A DNA stretch of 64,000 nt from Castanea sativa (GCF_040712315.1 NC_134015.1:11924945-11988944), one strand, 5' to 3'; positions 21,427 through 32,285 are shown, numbered from the stretch's first letter. Numbers and translations: made by a program. The notes: generated by a model not told the origin, from the sequence alone.

Positions 21427-24240
21427 TCATTGTTTCAGCTTGATCTTCAGAGGGCCTTTGGGGTCTTTAGGAGATGGAAGTTGGACCGAGGACTCAACGG
21501 CAATTCCTTTGCCTTTGGGATCATCTGTCAAGGGTATTGGATTAGCTTGATCACCCAACTCATCCTTCGAAGATACCTGAAGGTCACTTGAGGGCTGTAC
21601 GTCTTCAAGCGCCTTTTCTTGTACTGGATCAGCTTACTTAGAAGCATCTTCAAGAAGAGTCGAATCCTCAACCAAATCAGCCCCCTTATCCTCAGATGAT
21701 CCCTGGGCAACTTCTTGGGCAACTTCAGGAATGGAAGAAGCGCGAATTGCGGGAGGATAGTAACACTCTCTCTCCAAAAGAGTGGAAGAGGCATCAACCC
21801 TAGCTTGGGAAAGTGCCTCATTCCACACTTGGAGGCAGTAATGCCTACATACCTCGGGAACCTGAGCCTTGAAGGTTTCAGTGACCTCCTTCACGCCTAT
21901 ATCATAACCGTCTTGTTCGGCTTGGTCCCTTGAGACCTCGGCCTCTTCTTTGCTTTCTAGCTTTTCTTCTCCTCAATGGCTTCTTCTTTGCTCTTGATGG
22001 CTTCCTCTTTGGCCTTCACGTACTGCTCGCATCTTTCTTAAGATCCTCTACGAGCCTTCGTGCTACTAAGAGATTATCCTCGGCTTGGCGAAGCATTAAG
22101 CATCGATCCTCGGCCCGTTTAGTCGTCGTATTCGTACTCAGCCTCTAAGCCCGCCTTAGCACTCTCAGCCTTAGCCAATTTTGCCGTGACCTCCCTGCAG
22201 CTTCTTCTTATGAAGGTCCGAGATCTTTGGGCGGTTTCACGCCCGGATTCCTCGGCCCTCAAAGATTTATAGGAGTTGATGGCAATCTCCTCTCGCCCAC
22301 TAGCGGCGGATCTGAACGGCCTACGAACAAAACATATAAAAATCAGACATATATATATAGGAAATAAAAACAAAGGCCAAAATTTTAGAGAAAGAAAACT
22401 TACCATTGCAAGCTCCTTCTTCAAAGTCATGAAGACGGTATGGTCCCTTTTCTTTCTCACTCAACCATATCCTCTGGGAGTACGCCGCTCCAAAGCATCC
22501 GCGACGCATGCAACCGTCCCTTCATCGGAATTCCTAATGGACGCATCCACAGTAATGGCCTCGTCATCCATAGACATATCGTGAGCCATAAAGGGGCGCG
22601 CACGGCCACCTATTGGTCGCTCTTCTCTCCGACCTAGTCCGTATAGTGCGGGCCTCGCTTTGCACCCTTTTCCACCCTCGGGCTCCTTGGAAACAGAGCC
22701 CTTCCCCGCCTCCACCACTTCCTTTCCTTTCGGCTGATCTCTTTTTCTTTTGAGATCGCCTATGTTGGTGCGTTGGGTTTGGGAGGATAGGAGGAGGAGG
22801 AAGCCTAGCTTCGTGGCCTTTGTCGCACCCTTTTTCGAGTCCGAGGGCGCACCTCTTTTGGTGGTTCTTGACTCGGGGCCTTATCATTGCCCTCAAGGAC
22901 ATCCTTTAGACTGGGCTTAGTCTTTCGTTGAATGCCCATAGTGTCAAGTTCTTCGTAGTAGCCTTTAAGATATGGGTAGGAGGTGCCGAGGATGGAAGTT
23001 GAATCTTCAGGAGAATAGGTTGATTTTAAAAACCTCAAAATCGTCCTCGAATCCGATACCTCAACTATCTCTTCTTCTTCTTCCTTTACAGTGGAGTGAG
23101 AAGGTGCGGCTTCACCAAATGTTAAATTTGTGGAGAAAGGAACTGTGGGAATCCCAACCGGAACAAATTGTGGTGGTTGGATTGGTTGGGTGACCAAGGT
23201 GCCTTGAGGAATGGCACCCTCCGTAGCAAAAACCCTCAACAGGAACACCGATCCGAGGAAGACGAGGATCGTGGGCTTTGATCACGCACTTCGGCGCCTG
23301 AAAGGCTTTGGATATTGGATTGTAGCCGAGGATCAGATGAGCTCGAGTCGACCGTCGCATGCACAAAAACCTCACTTGTAGGATCCTATCCAACCGTCCG
23401 AAGTCAACGAGATTGGGATGACGATCCGCGGCGTGTGGATCCGAGTTGTCCAAGTAAGAGAGGGTAAGAATAAGTAAAAAGACAAGAGGATAATAGTATG
23501 TAAAAGAAATTTCACCTCTGGAGTCCCTTCCCTTGTTACAGGGCGAGGCCGTAGTGCCAATTTCCCCTGATATGATCGAAGTCGTTTTTTAGGCCCTTAT
23601 TTGATTCGGGCGGCATTGAATTAGCCTAACTTACCTCGGGTATCTAGATTTTAGGTAATACTCATCTTTTTTGCTTAGGTAATGGAGGTTGTAAACCCAG
23701 TTCACGTCGTGGTGAGTGAGCCCTAAGTTCATCTTCTCATTTAAGGCGTCATGGAACCTAGGATCCTAAAGACATTTGGGGCGCACTTGGGTGGGAGCTA
23801 ATCTAAAGGCCCTAAAGTAATCCCTAGTCACGGTTCCCATGGGATTTTCATTCCCCCTTCGATGAACGCGATCATCGGGATTACGACTTTCCCGTTTTTC
23901 TTTTTGTATAATACTCTTCCTCGTTACAGTACGTAATGTATACATCCGAGGGAATTTTGTAATTAGCCTTAATCTGATCTATTTTTTCGTTAGAATCTAC
24001 CAGGGAGGCGAACCTGCCCATTCTTTTTTAAAGAAAAGGGGGGTGGGAAGAAAACTAACTACGCCGAGGATGAAAGACACAGTGAAAATGAGAAGACGGG
24101 AAGGAAAAGAAACAAAAGAAACAAAAAGTTGATAAGGAGGGGAAAGAGTATTGAAGAACTTACTTTTAAAAGAAGAAAGCACGTCACCTCGGACAGAGTA
24201 CTTGAGAGAAAGAGAGAGTACGGGGAGATGGAAAGTGTGG
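21427..24240 (-). pseudogene. Antisense ORF of the Tat element, intron-containing, frameshifted
   Basis: Read on the minus strand this is the extra antisense gene (aORF) known in Tat-lineage elements; its function is unknown. N-terminal part at about 23,640-23,900: AFIEGGMKIPMGTVTRDYF, then LTHHDVNWVYNLHYLSKKDE. Middle part at 23,300-23,450: RAHLILGYNPISKAFQAPK. Then an acidic stretch EEEEEIVEVSDS at about 23,040-23,090 and a Pro/Lys/Arg-rich region. The C-terminus ends LKIKLKQ with stop TGA at 21429-21427. One intron is clear: GTAAGTTTTC donor at 22403 and TTCGTAG acceptor at 22321 (83 bp). Further GTAAGT donors lie at 23634 and 24163. Several frameshifts break the frame, as in the sense genes of this copy. 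The start codon was not determined. Confidence 0.75.
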
Positions 24241-24285
24241 CAGGTACGTTATCAGGTTTCTGTAGTGTGAGGAAGTTTGAAGAAA

Positions 24286-24300
24286 ATTAGTATTTATATG
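24286..24300 (-). promoter_or_regulatory. TATA-like box for the antisense transcript
   Basis: On the minus strand CATATAAATACTAAT lies upstream of a pyrimidine-rich leader and of a GTAAGT donor at 24163. This fits a core promoter for the antisense gene, internal to the element and 280 bp from the 3' LTR. Inferred from sequence only. Confidence 0.5.
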
Positions 24301-24565
24301 TCAAAAGGTGTTTTGAAGCGGGCGAATTCCCGCCTCAACACAGGAATCGCTCTCAACCATTGGATATGTGTCATATCAATGAAACGTGGGGGACATAGAA
24401 GCGCCAATAATAAATTCGGGGGCGTTTCGCATACCGAAGCATCGGGAACACGCGATGGGTAATTCAGAAGTTATTTCCGTTAGTAATATTCCAGGATCCT
24501 GCAGGGTGAAAAGGTCTTTTAAATCGAGATCCTATTTTCCTCCCGAGGTGAAAGAAAAATAAAGA

Positions 24566-24580
24566 ATCTCGAGGGGCTAT
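24566..24580 (+). other. Polypurine tract region before the 3' LTR
   Basis: AAGAATCTCGAGGGG and CTAT directly precede the 3' LTR. The purine-rich AGAATCTCGAGGGG is the likely plus-strand primer, interrupted by a few pyrimidines. Confidence 0.6.
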
Positions 24581-25313
24581 TGTAGGGGTATTGGGCCCAG
24601 TAATTTATAATGGACGGCCCAACAAGGTCTTTTGGGCTAGAAACCCAAATCCGAAAACATCAAAATAATCGTGGAGTATTTAAGTGTCCCATACCGTCCG
24701 AGGAGTAGATTTGTCCTCGGAATGTTAAGCCAAGGATATACAGTATACGTGGAGGACAGTAGAAAGAGCGGTGGAATGTCTAAAGTAAAGCTGCTACTAC
24801 CGCCCATATATTAAAGACCCTGTAATTGATACGCTGACAATATAGATGGAAGGATGAGACCTGAGTATAGAGCTTGGAACTTGGTCCCAAATCCCAGCGG
24901 GCTTTAGGGAAGAATGGATGGGACAAGTATCCAAAAATGAGGGTCGCGGCCATAAAGTGGAAGATGATGAAGAGAAGAGGAGGAGTATAAATAGGAGGGA
25001 AGGCATACGAAGAAGAGAGAGGCTTTTTGAGAAAGAAAAAGTGTATAATAATCAATATTTGTATCCACACTTGAGAAATACTATTAGAAACTATCCTCGA
25101 AAGCAGTCCGAGGAGGAATTCTCAATCTTACTCTTTGCAAACGATTCTTTGTTTTGTCCATTGGGCCCAAAGCCTGTTCTTTTTGTGATTGTCTAAAGCC
25201 ATCCTTGAAATCTAAATTATAAACCCATCCTCTACAAATTCATTGTGAAGAAAGGCCTTTCAAGCCCATTTTCCTCCTAGTCATAGTTTGGGAACTTGAA
25301 TTGTGTCCTTACA
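24581..25313 (+). repeat. 3' LTR of the Tat element, full length (733 bp)
   Basis: Starts TGTAGGGGTATTGGGCCC and ends GTCCTTACA. It keeps the 267 bp missing from the 5' LTR, including the TATA-like GTATAAATAGG at 24985-24995. Several CCGAGGA/TCCTCGG motifs recur in both LTRs. Transcription from this LTR would run out into the remainder of copy B. Confidence 0.95.
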
Positions 25314-25722
25314 CCTTCTATTTAAGATTTATTTATTTATTTATTTTTAAATGTACCCCACAGGGCACATACATTAATAGTGTAACATGGGATGGAACCA
25401 TAGGCCAATCTATTAAAGGCTCAAGACAAGCCCAAAATGAATTTCTAAGTCTACATAGGGACCCTTGCACAAGACAGCTTCCCCTATTTTTCCAAAATAT
25501 TGGGCCCAAAATTTTTAACAGCTTGAAATCTGTCACAACACCAAACATGCATAGAAGCTCAATTAACTTTGCCGCGCAAATTGGGCTTGAAGGCCCAAGA
25601 AGCCCAAACCTTCAATCCATCTAAGGACCGAGCCTCCTGTTGTGTTCCTCAAGAAAGCCCAAATTCCTTCCTTACATAAAATAGGCAACCCAAGGGGCTC
25701 ATGGTGTCTGCCTAAGGACTAA
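25314..25722 (+). repeat. Segmental duplication copy B, continuation after the gypsy insertion
   Basis: Starts with the second CCTTC target copy and matches 7409-7810 of copy A, including GCCGCGCAAATTGGGCTTGA and the terminal AAGGACTAAAAAAAA. Confidence 0.9.
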
Positions 25723-26600
25723 AAAAAAATGAAAAAAAAAAAAAATTCTTTTCCACTCATTTTAGATCTAGAATTCCTTTTTGCTTTTCGGTTTTTGTCT
25801 CAATTTTTTTTTTTCAAATTTTAACAAATTTTTTTTTGGAAAAAAAAGTTTAACTTTTTTTTTTTAATCACACATTTAATATAAAGGAAAAGTTAATTAA
25901 TGCCCTAATAAGGACATTGGTTTAGGGTATACTTCAAAAAAAAATTATGGGAAAAGAAAAAAATATAATTAGTTTTTTTGATAATTTTTTATATTTCTCA
26001 TAAAAATTGTGTTAAAATTTTTTATTAAAAATTAGCCTAAAGACACCCATTAAAAGGCCCCGTAATATTAAAGTTATTATATTTTTTCTTATAAACACTA
26101 TACAAATAAGCTATCACATCAAGATAAAAGATGACTTTAATTCATAATTGAGTCTAACGGTTGTTTTTGAATTATTAATTAACTATTTTAGAAAAAAAAA
26201 ATTAATACTACTTATAAGACATTTTTTTAAAACTAATAACTTAGACATTGTTAACTGAGGACTTCTTTTTTTTTTTGATAAACTGTTAACTTAGGACTTT
26301 GGTAACTTATTCTAGTGGATACCCAATAAAAACTAAAAACCACTCCATCTGCTACCCTACAAAGAGCCACACAAATCAAATTGACACAAATCAAATTGTC
26401 CCGCAACAAGAAGCCCAACCAACCAATCTTTCAAAAAAAAAGGCCAACCAACAAAATCGCCTACCTTTTCAGCTTACAAAGACCTCTTAAAATTCCAAAA
26501 AATCCTTATACTGTGGGCCCCAAAAAATTTGAATTCTAAAAAAAAGTCCTCCACTCCATCACAAACACCACTTTCTCCCTCTAAAAACACACATCACTAT
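25723..26600. other. AT-rich intergenic, possible degenerate MITE
   Basis: Long A and T runs with no coding potential. About 25,888-26,066 may be a worn member of the MITE family at 32286-32470: the left end carries TTAATGCCCTAATAAGGACA, the right end CCTAAAGACACCCATTAA, and the flanks TAATATAAA and TAATATTAA could be a decayed 9-bp target duplication. Confidence 0.4.
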
Positions 26601-26617
26601 CTCTACTCTAATCATCC

Positions 26618-26640
26618 ACATATATATATTATACATCTCA
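26618..26640 (+). promoter_or_regulatory. TATA-box region of the coiled-coil gene
   Basis: CATATATATATTATACATCT lies about 85-100 bp before the ATG at 26721, preceded by a C/T-rich stretch (CTTTCTCCCTCT). This suggests a short 5' leader of roughly 60 nt. Prediction only. Confidence 0.5.
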
Positions 26641-26720
26641 GATCTCCACCATATAAGCCCTAACAAAACCCTAATCCTCAAATCTTCAATCCCATTTTCC
26701 TTTCACCACAGCCTCAGAAA

Positions 26721-28637
26721 ATGGCCAAAAAGAAAGTGACCCATCAACCCAAAGACTCCCAAGAAGAAGCCCCACCTAATCAAAACCAAATCCAAAGCCA
26801 AAATCAATCCCAAACCCACCAACCAAAACCCATGGATGACTCTACTACTGAAAAGGTGCAGAGCTTAAAGTCACTCAACTCTCTGCTCCTCAAAGAAACC
26901 TTTGAGCGTAGACAGCAGGTTGAGTCCTTGGAGCAGGCCAAGGAGGCTTTGGAATCCGAGTTAACTCGGTCTGTAATGGATAAGAATGTGCTTGAGGCTG
27001 AGCTGACTCAGGCCAGTGATGAGAGTATTGGGTTGGAGTTGGAGAAGGTTGTGGTTTGTGCTTTTTGGGAGACCCAGATGGGTGAAATGGGTGTTGGGTT
27101 TGATGGGTTGGTGAGAGAGAAGCTTGAGGTTGAGAAATTGAAGAGTGAGAGAGAGGCTGAGATTGGGTTTTTGAAGAAAGAGGTAAATGAGGTGAGGGCT
27201 AGTCTTGAAAATGAGAGAGATAGGTTGAGCCGAGTGTGCCGAGAGAGGGATTTGCTTAAGACTGAGATTGATGGTCTGGTTGAGGAGAGAAATGGGTTGA
27301 GAGGAAAAGTGGTTGAAAAGGAGAAAAAAGAGAGGAAGATTGAGGAAGAGGTTGGGAAACTGAAGGGAAAATGTGAAGGACTAATGGTGGAGAAGGCGGA
27401 GATAGAAAAGGCGGTTGACGTGGTTAAGAGGGAGAAAGAATCAGTTCAGAGGAAATTGGAGGTGTCGGCGAGGTTGATTGAGGGATTGAAGAGGGAGATT
27501 GATGGTGTTGAGAGGGAAAAGGGTGAAGTTGAGAGGCAGAGAAGTGTGAAAGAAGTGAAGATTGGTGAATTGGAGAAGGAGGTTGGGGAATTGAATGAGT
27601 TCATAATGCAAATGCAGAGGGAGGAGGAAGTTTTGCGTGCTAAGGTTTCGGAGTTGGAGAAGAGGATTGATGAGGCTAAGGATAAGGAAAAGGAGATGGT
27701 GATGGAGATTAATTTGTTGGTGGAAGAGAAGAGGGAGAAGCAACAAAATATTGAGAAGTTGAAAGATGAGAGGGATTCTATTCAGAGGGTTTTGGATAGC
27801 ACTAGTAAGGTATCAGAGGATAGGCAGCAAAGGATTGGGGATTTGATTCAAGAGAAGAATGAGATTGAGGAAGTGAAGCTTAGCCGAGAGAGTGAGATTG
27901 TTGTGCTGAATATGGAGGCTGGTAAACTCAGGGATGTAATTTCTACATTACAGGAGTCTTGTAGAAATGAAGAAGAGAAAAACAAACAATTAGTGTCTGA
28001 AATTGGTCACTATAGGGATGCTTGTGATCGAGTTACGCTTGAGAGGGATCAGGTGCAAATGGGTTTTGATGAGGAGAAAAAGAAAGTGAAAAACATGGAG
28101 GTAGTGGTTTCGGAGATGGAGAAGAGGATTGAAGGTACTGTGGAGGAGTTGGGGCGGGTGAGAAATGAGCGTGAGAATCTGATTGAGAGAAATAAAGCAG
28201 TGGACAGCCATGTGGAAGATTTGGTGAAGGAAAAGGATTTGGTGCGCAAGAGCCTTGTTGAGGCCCAACGTGGAATCGACGATTTAAAGGCTAAAATGGA
28301 ATCAGCGAGCATTAATTCAGAGCGGGCATTGAGTATGGTGAAGAGCACCGCGGCATTGATGTGTGATTCAAGAGATGATAGAGATGGTAAGGAAGAAGTG
28401 ATTATCAATGGGCAGAAGCTAGAGGAAGAAATTCAGCCATATGCGGCAGAGTTGGATGCCATTAGTAATGCTTTCAAAAACAAGGAGAAGATCGTGGAGG
28501 ATATGAAGAAACAGGTTGAGTTTCTACAGAACTCTGTGGCAAATGCACATAAGAGGAAGAGTTTCTGGACTGTGGTTTCTTCTGCAACTACAATTTTTGC
28601 TGCAGCATCTGTTGCTTATGTTGCAAGAGGACGCTGA
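26721..28637 (+). CDS. Long coiled-coil tail-anchored protein, PMD2-like
   Basis: Single exon, 638 aa. Residues 1-50 are a Lys/Gln/Pro-rich N-terminus (MAKKKVTHQPKDSQEEAPPN). About 55-600 is an almost continuous Glu/Lys/Leu heptad-type coiled coil (for example VEKLKSEREAEIGFLKKEVN). A single hydrophobic segment at 615-635 (FWTVVSSATTIFAAASVAYV) is followed only by RGR, the layout of a tail-anchored protein facing the cytosol. Peroxisomal and mitochondrial division factors PMD1/PMD2 of Arabidopsis have this plan and act in organelle shape and fission independently of dynamin. They are about half this length, so the assignment is by architecture and general similarity rather than a signature motif. 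Another tail-anchored tether is possible. The open frame is intact, the start has an AAAATGGCC context and a TATA region precedes it. Confidence 0.85.
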   Translation: MAKKKVTHQPKDSQEEAPPNQNQIQSQNQSQTHQPKPMDDSTTEKVQSLKSLNSLLLKETFERRQQVESLEQAKEALESELTRSVMDKNVLEAELTQASDESIGLELEKVVVCAFWETQMGEMGVGFDGLVREKLEVEKLKSEREAEIGFLKKEVNEVRASLENERDRLSRVCRERDLLKTEIDGLVEERNGLRGKVVEKEKKERKIEEEVGKLKGKCEGLMVEKAEIEKAVDVVKREKESVQRKLEVSARLIEGLKREIDGVEREKGEVERQRSVKEVKIGELEKEVGELNEFIMQMQREEEVLRAKVSELEKRIDEAKDKEKEMVMEINLLVEEKREKQQNIEKLKDERDSIQRVLDSTSKVSEDRQQRIGDLIQEKNEIEEVKLSRESEIVVLNMEAGKLRDVISTLQESCRNEEEKNKQLVSEIGHYRDACDRVTLERDQVQMGFDEEKKKVKNMEVVVSEMEKRIEGTVEELGRVRNERENLIERNKAVDSHVEDLVKEKDLVRKSLVEAQRGIDDLKAKMESASINSERALSMVKSTAALMCDSRDDRDGKEEVIINGQKLEEEIQPYAAELDAISNAFKNKEKIVEDMKKQVEFLQNSVANAHKRKSFWTVVSSATTIFAAASVAYVARGR

Positions 28638-29660
28638 ATGCCAAACGGTTCAAGTTTTGGTCTTCTGTTATTGGGACCAGATGCTTTTGTATCTTGGATC
28701 AACTAATCAAGTCCAGTTGACGAGAAAACTTAATGTCATTTGGGTACTTTCAGACTACTTATGATAATAAAGTGTCTCTTAAAGCAGTTGAAATTACTAT
28801 CTTGGCAAATTGTTTACTGCTCTTTCGATATATGAAACATCCTCTTATCAGTTTATATGTTACTTTCTTATAATGTTAGCATCTGCTCTTCATATTATGC
28901 TTTCTTTTGAGTTTATACTGTTTATTATTCTTCACTGCTCTCCTGCTCCTTGGCTATGTGAGAAATATAAAAAAGAAAACGGAAAAAATGCATGCTAGAA
29001 ATTTGGTCTGTTCAAATGTAATATGCCATTATACGCATGATTATGAAAGAGGAGGCTACATTATCTTAAGCTACTGGTCAGTTCTTTGAGTTGTATTGTT
29101 GTTCAAGTTTCAAATTTTCAATGTTACAATTGGTTAGATTTCCTTCTTGATGCCTTTTTTGGGTCAGTAAGTGGTGTTATTTACAATATATGTATGATGC
29201 AATTACTTTTATTGGTTAGCAATGAAAGTACAGAGATTCTAGGTTAGGCATATAGAGAAATTGTCCTGGTATACAATTAGTTGGGATTGTTATAATACAT
29301 ATCCAATAAGAAAATCTAGGATTGTTATAATGGAACTTAAAATTTTGTTCTGTTAGGAGTGTTTTGTACCCTTGGTGCTTTTGTTGCGGTTGCTTTTTTT
29401 GCATGTGTCTGTGCTCTTGGAGCTTTCCATTAATAATAACTCTCTCATTCACCCAAAAAAAAAAAAAACTTAAAATTTGGTGAAAAATTCTTCACCTTTT
29501 CATCTAGTGTTGAGATATATGCTTTTATGGCTTTAGCCATGCAAACTATGATGTGTGACACAAAACTATGGTATGTTAGAGAATACAGATGTCTCAGGTA
29601 TCATCAAACAGCTTGCACTTCAGGTACACAATTGGTCGCAACTCTCTTGAATTCTTTCAA
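28638..29660. other. 3' flank of the coiled-coil gene
   Basis: T-rich sequence with several AATAAA-like signals (for example ATAATAAAGTG near 28,765). It probably includes the 3' untranslated region. No other gene is seen. Confidence 0.5.
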
Positions 29661-29854
29661 GGGTTGTGTTAACGGGCACCGACAGGTGTCCGTTAGTAAC
29701 AATTTTTTTGTAACTTTATGGCAGCTTTTTGCAACTTTTGACACTTTATTATTTTTTTTTAGTATTTTTTTTTGATAACTTTTTCACTTTTTTTATATAA
29801 GATCCATAAAAGGAAACATTAACAAGCACCGTCGGGTGCTTGTTAACATTTCCC
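29661..29854. mobile_element. MULE-type MITE, 194 bp, 9-bp target duplication
   Basis: Flanked by identical TTCTTTCAA at 29652-29660 and 29855-29863. Ends are GGGTTGTGTTAAC and the complement of GGGAAATGTTAAC. Just inside each end is a palindrome (AACGGGCACC...GGTGTCCGTT, and TTAACAAGCACC...GGTGCTTGTTAA), so each terminus can fold on itself. No coding capacity. The 9-bp duplication and G-starting ends point to Mutator-like elements. Confidence 0.85.
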
Positions 29855-29863
29855 TTCTTTCAA

Positions 29864-30690
29864 TTATCTTGTCATACAGTCTATATCTTGTCTGTGTTTT
29901 CTCTGTGGGGTTGGGGGGAAGAATAATGACAGACGTTGGAGGACCATGTTTTTTAGCACAAGAGTGTAACTGTTGTGCAGGAATAAATAGGTGTTGATAA
30001 TATGTTGCCATAAAGATGGATGCTGTCAAACTTGGTTTCACTGTTCTATATGTTAATGAATGCTGCAATATGGATTTTGTCTTATAATTTGATTGAACTG
30101 GAGGAGTGTATTTCTTGATTTACAGAAGATCAAAGATGGACTTTCGTCATATGGAATATAGTTGAAACCTCTAATTAAAGTTCTTTTTAGGTGAAAATCC
30201 AAATTACATCCTTTAAGTTTTTGGTGGATTTTCATTTAAGCTCTTAAAACTTTAACATTCAAGTTTGTCATTCTATCCATTGCCATTTATAAAATTGATA
30301 CTATTCACATATGTGATACGATGTCCTTTTATTGGACTTATAGCAATCTTTTAGATGGCAATGAACAGAACAACCAATTTGATAGATATGTTCTTTGTAA
30401 GGACTAAATAGCAAAAATTAAACTTGGACGAAAATGACAATTCACTTAAATTTGCGGGTTTAATTTGGATTTTTATCCTTCTTTTATTACAAAGCCTTAT
30501 GTTCTTTTTTCTTTTTTCATCTGAGTTTGCTACTGCTATCTTGTAGATATCTGCTTGTGTTGTTGTTAGTGCATTTCCAGTAGCCTTTTAGGGTGTTGTT
30601 TGGCAGGTTTAGGGCTTGACTGTTGTTTGATGTGTAAGAGAGAGGGTGAAGTAATAACTGGAAGACAAAAGACTTGAGCTAATAACTGGT
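29864..30690. other. Intergenic, nothing recognised
   Basis: T-rich sequence without supported genes or repeats. Confidence 0.5.
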
Positions 30691-30753
30691 AGAAAATTGT
30701 GGTGGGATAATTATAAAATGCTCCCGAGAGTACTATAAAATAAAAATGTGTAT

Positions 30754-30867
30754 CTTCTTGGTTTCAATTAGCTCTCTGATTACGTAAAAAACCAATTGAT
30801 GTCTTAGTTTGATGATAAATAGCACAGTCATTAGGAGCGGACACCATTGGTTGAAATTCCAACAAAG
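30754..30867 (+). mobile_element. tRNA-type SINE, internally deleted, nested in a worn MITE
   Basis: Flanked by AAAAATGTGTAT (30742-30753) and AAAAATGCGTAT (30868-30879), a 12-bp target duplication with one mismatch. The body matches the SINE at 44636-44799 (CCAATTGATGTCTTAGTTTGATGATAAA, written in part, then GGAGCGGAC) but lacks the box A to box B part. The surrounding arms (GAGAGTACTATAAAATAAAA at 30726 and its approximate complement at about 30,975) resemble the ends of the MITE at 40611. Confidence 0.75.
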
Positions 30868-30989
30868 AAAAATGCGTATTTTAAATGAATAATGAGTTTT
30901 CTCATTGAATTTAATCAGTGAAATTCACTATTATGTAAGAGGAGAAAATATGCACTTATTGTGATAATTATTTATTGTACTCTCGATAT

Positions 30990-32276
30990 ATTCTATAGGA
31001 TCCTATTAATGAGTTCTTAAGGGCACAAGTTAATGCTATTCTTGGTTTTAATTTTGACCTAATATTAAAATTACATTTTTGTCTACTAATAATAGCTTGT
31101 TACATAAAATTTATTGACTTAAAAGCACAAATTCATTGTGGTTATGTGTATATTTTTGGATATATGTATAGAGTTTTGACTTTATTTTTTGAAAGTTGTA
31201 TAAAAACATTATTTAGTAGAGCATAATGCATCTTCTTGACCCTTTGTTCTTAAGGCATTCGTTCCATTGTATAATTACCCATTGTAGCTGAGGCACATAG
31301 GCAGAGCAATTTGTGAACATTAAGTTTTTGCAATACCATTATACCTCTATAATCAGCATTTGTTGCTAGTGTTGCAAATAGAGTAACTGGTTCAGTCATC
31401 TCTTCTTCTTTTTTCTTTTTTTTCTTTTCTTATAATGTGTAGGCAAGGTTTTAAATTGAACTAATCTACTTATGAATTAATGATGCTATTTTGTGTGTGT
31501 AATCTTGTCTAATCTGAAAAGATTGTCTTCTGATTGGTACTGAAATCATAATTATGTTTTCACTTTGGGAAATGCAGGCCGTGTAAGTATTTTAGCATAT
31601 GGGGGGAAATCCACAAGAATCCAATGGATCTTTAAGCCCTTAAAAAATTGTTGTAAACTTGTAAAATTTCTCTATATGGTAAATGAAATTTTACAACTTT
31701 TCTTTAAAAAAAAATAATAATAATAATCTGGGATTTTCAGCATCACATCTTGGTTATCTTGGAACAGATGTAATAGGCATATAGACTATATAGTACCAAG
31801 ATAATAGCTCCTACTTTCTGCAGTTACCTTTATTGGTAAAAATATTTATTGCATCAAAAAGAAGAAGAAAAAAAAAGGGTCTGAATATGCACACAAATTG
31901 TCAAATTGTAGTACTGAATTACTGACAGAGTACCGACAGCTAAATAAAGATATCCTATATAATTGTAAATTCATTGTTCTTCACCATGCAAAGAATTCAG
32001 AAATATGTCCTCATTTTCCCTTCTAATAATAAAGAAAAAGAGGAATACAGCTATGTTGTCAATTCAACTGTCACATTTATGTTTCATCAAATTTTGTTAT
32101 GGCATTATTCCAACTTATAAAGGCTCAAATTCATTAGTCATTACCATATGATGTGGCCCAATTTCCTCTTCAAGTTTAACATATTACAAAACTATATGCT
32201 CTACCTTCCAGCTGGATTTTTGTTTTCTTGTTTATTAATTTACAAATGCATTGGTTTATGTAGGTTAAAATACTAA
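30990..32276. other. Intergenic, nothing recognised
   Basis: AT-rich, no gene. A lone AAGGGCACAAGTTAATG at about 31,020-31,036 resembles one end of the nearby MITE family without a partner. Confidence 0.5.
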
Positions 32277-32285
32277 ATAATTAAA

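Larger units (their letters stand above)
14229..25313 (+). mobile_element. Complete Ty3/gypsy Tat-lineage LTR retrotransposon (11.1 kb)
   Basis: The element is bounded by LTRs starting TGTAGGGG and ending CCTTACA, with the 5-bp target-site duplication CCTTC at 14224-14228 and 25314-25318. Order: 5' LTR, primer-binding site, gag, protease, reverse transcriptase, RNase H, a second archaeal-type RNase H, integrase, tandem repeat, antisense ORF, polypurine tract, 3' LTR. The dual RNase H and the antisense ORF after integrase are known marks of the Tat lineage. The insertion split copy B of the P450 duplication, and copy A keeps the empty site. Confidence 0.95.

Noticed and set aside
27441..28408. 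Antisense open frames opposite the coiled-coil gene
   Set aside because: Leu/His/Ser-rich shadows caused by the GAG/AAG-rich sense codons. No independent evidence.
31017..31045. GGGCACAAGTTAATG motif resembling a MITE end
   Set aside because: No matching second end or target duplication within 500 bp.
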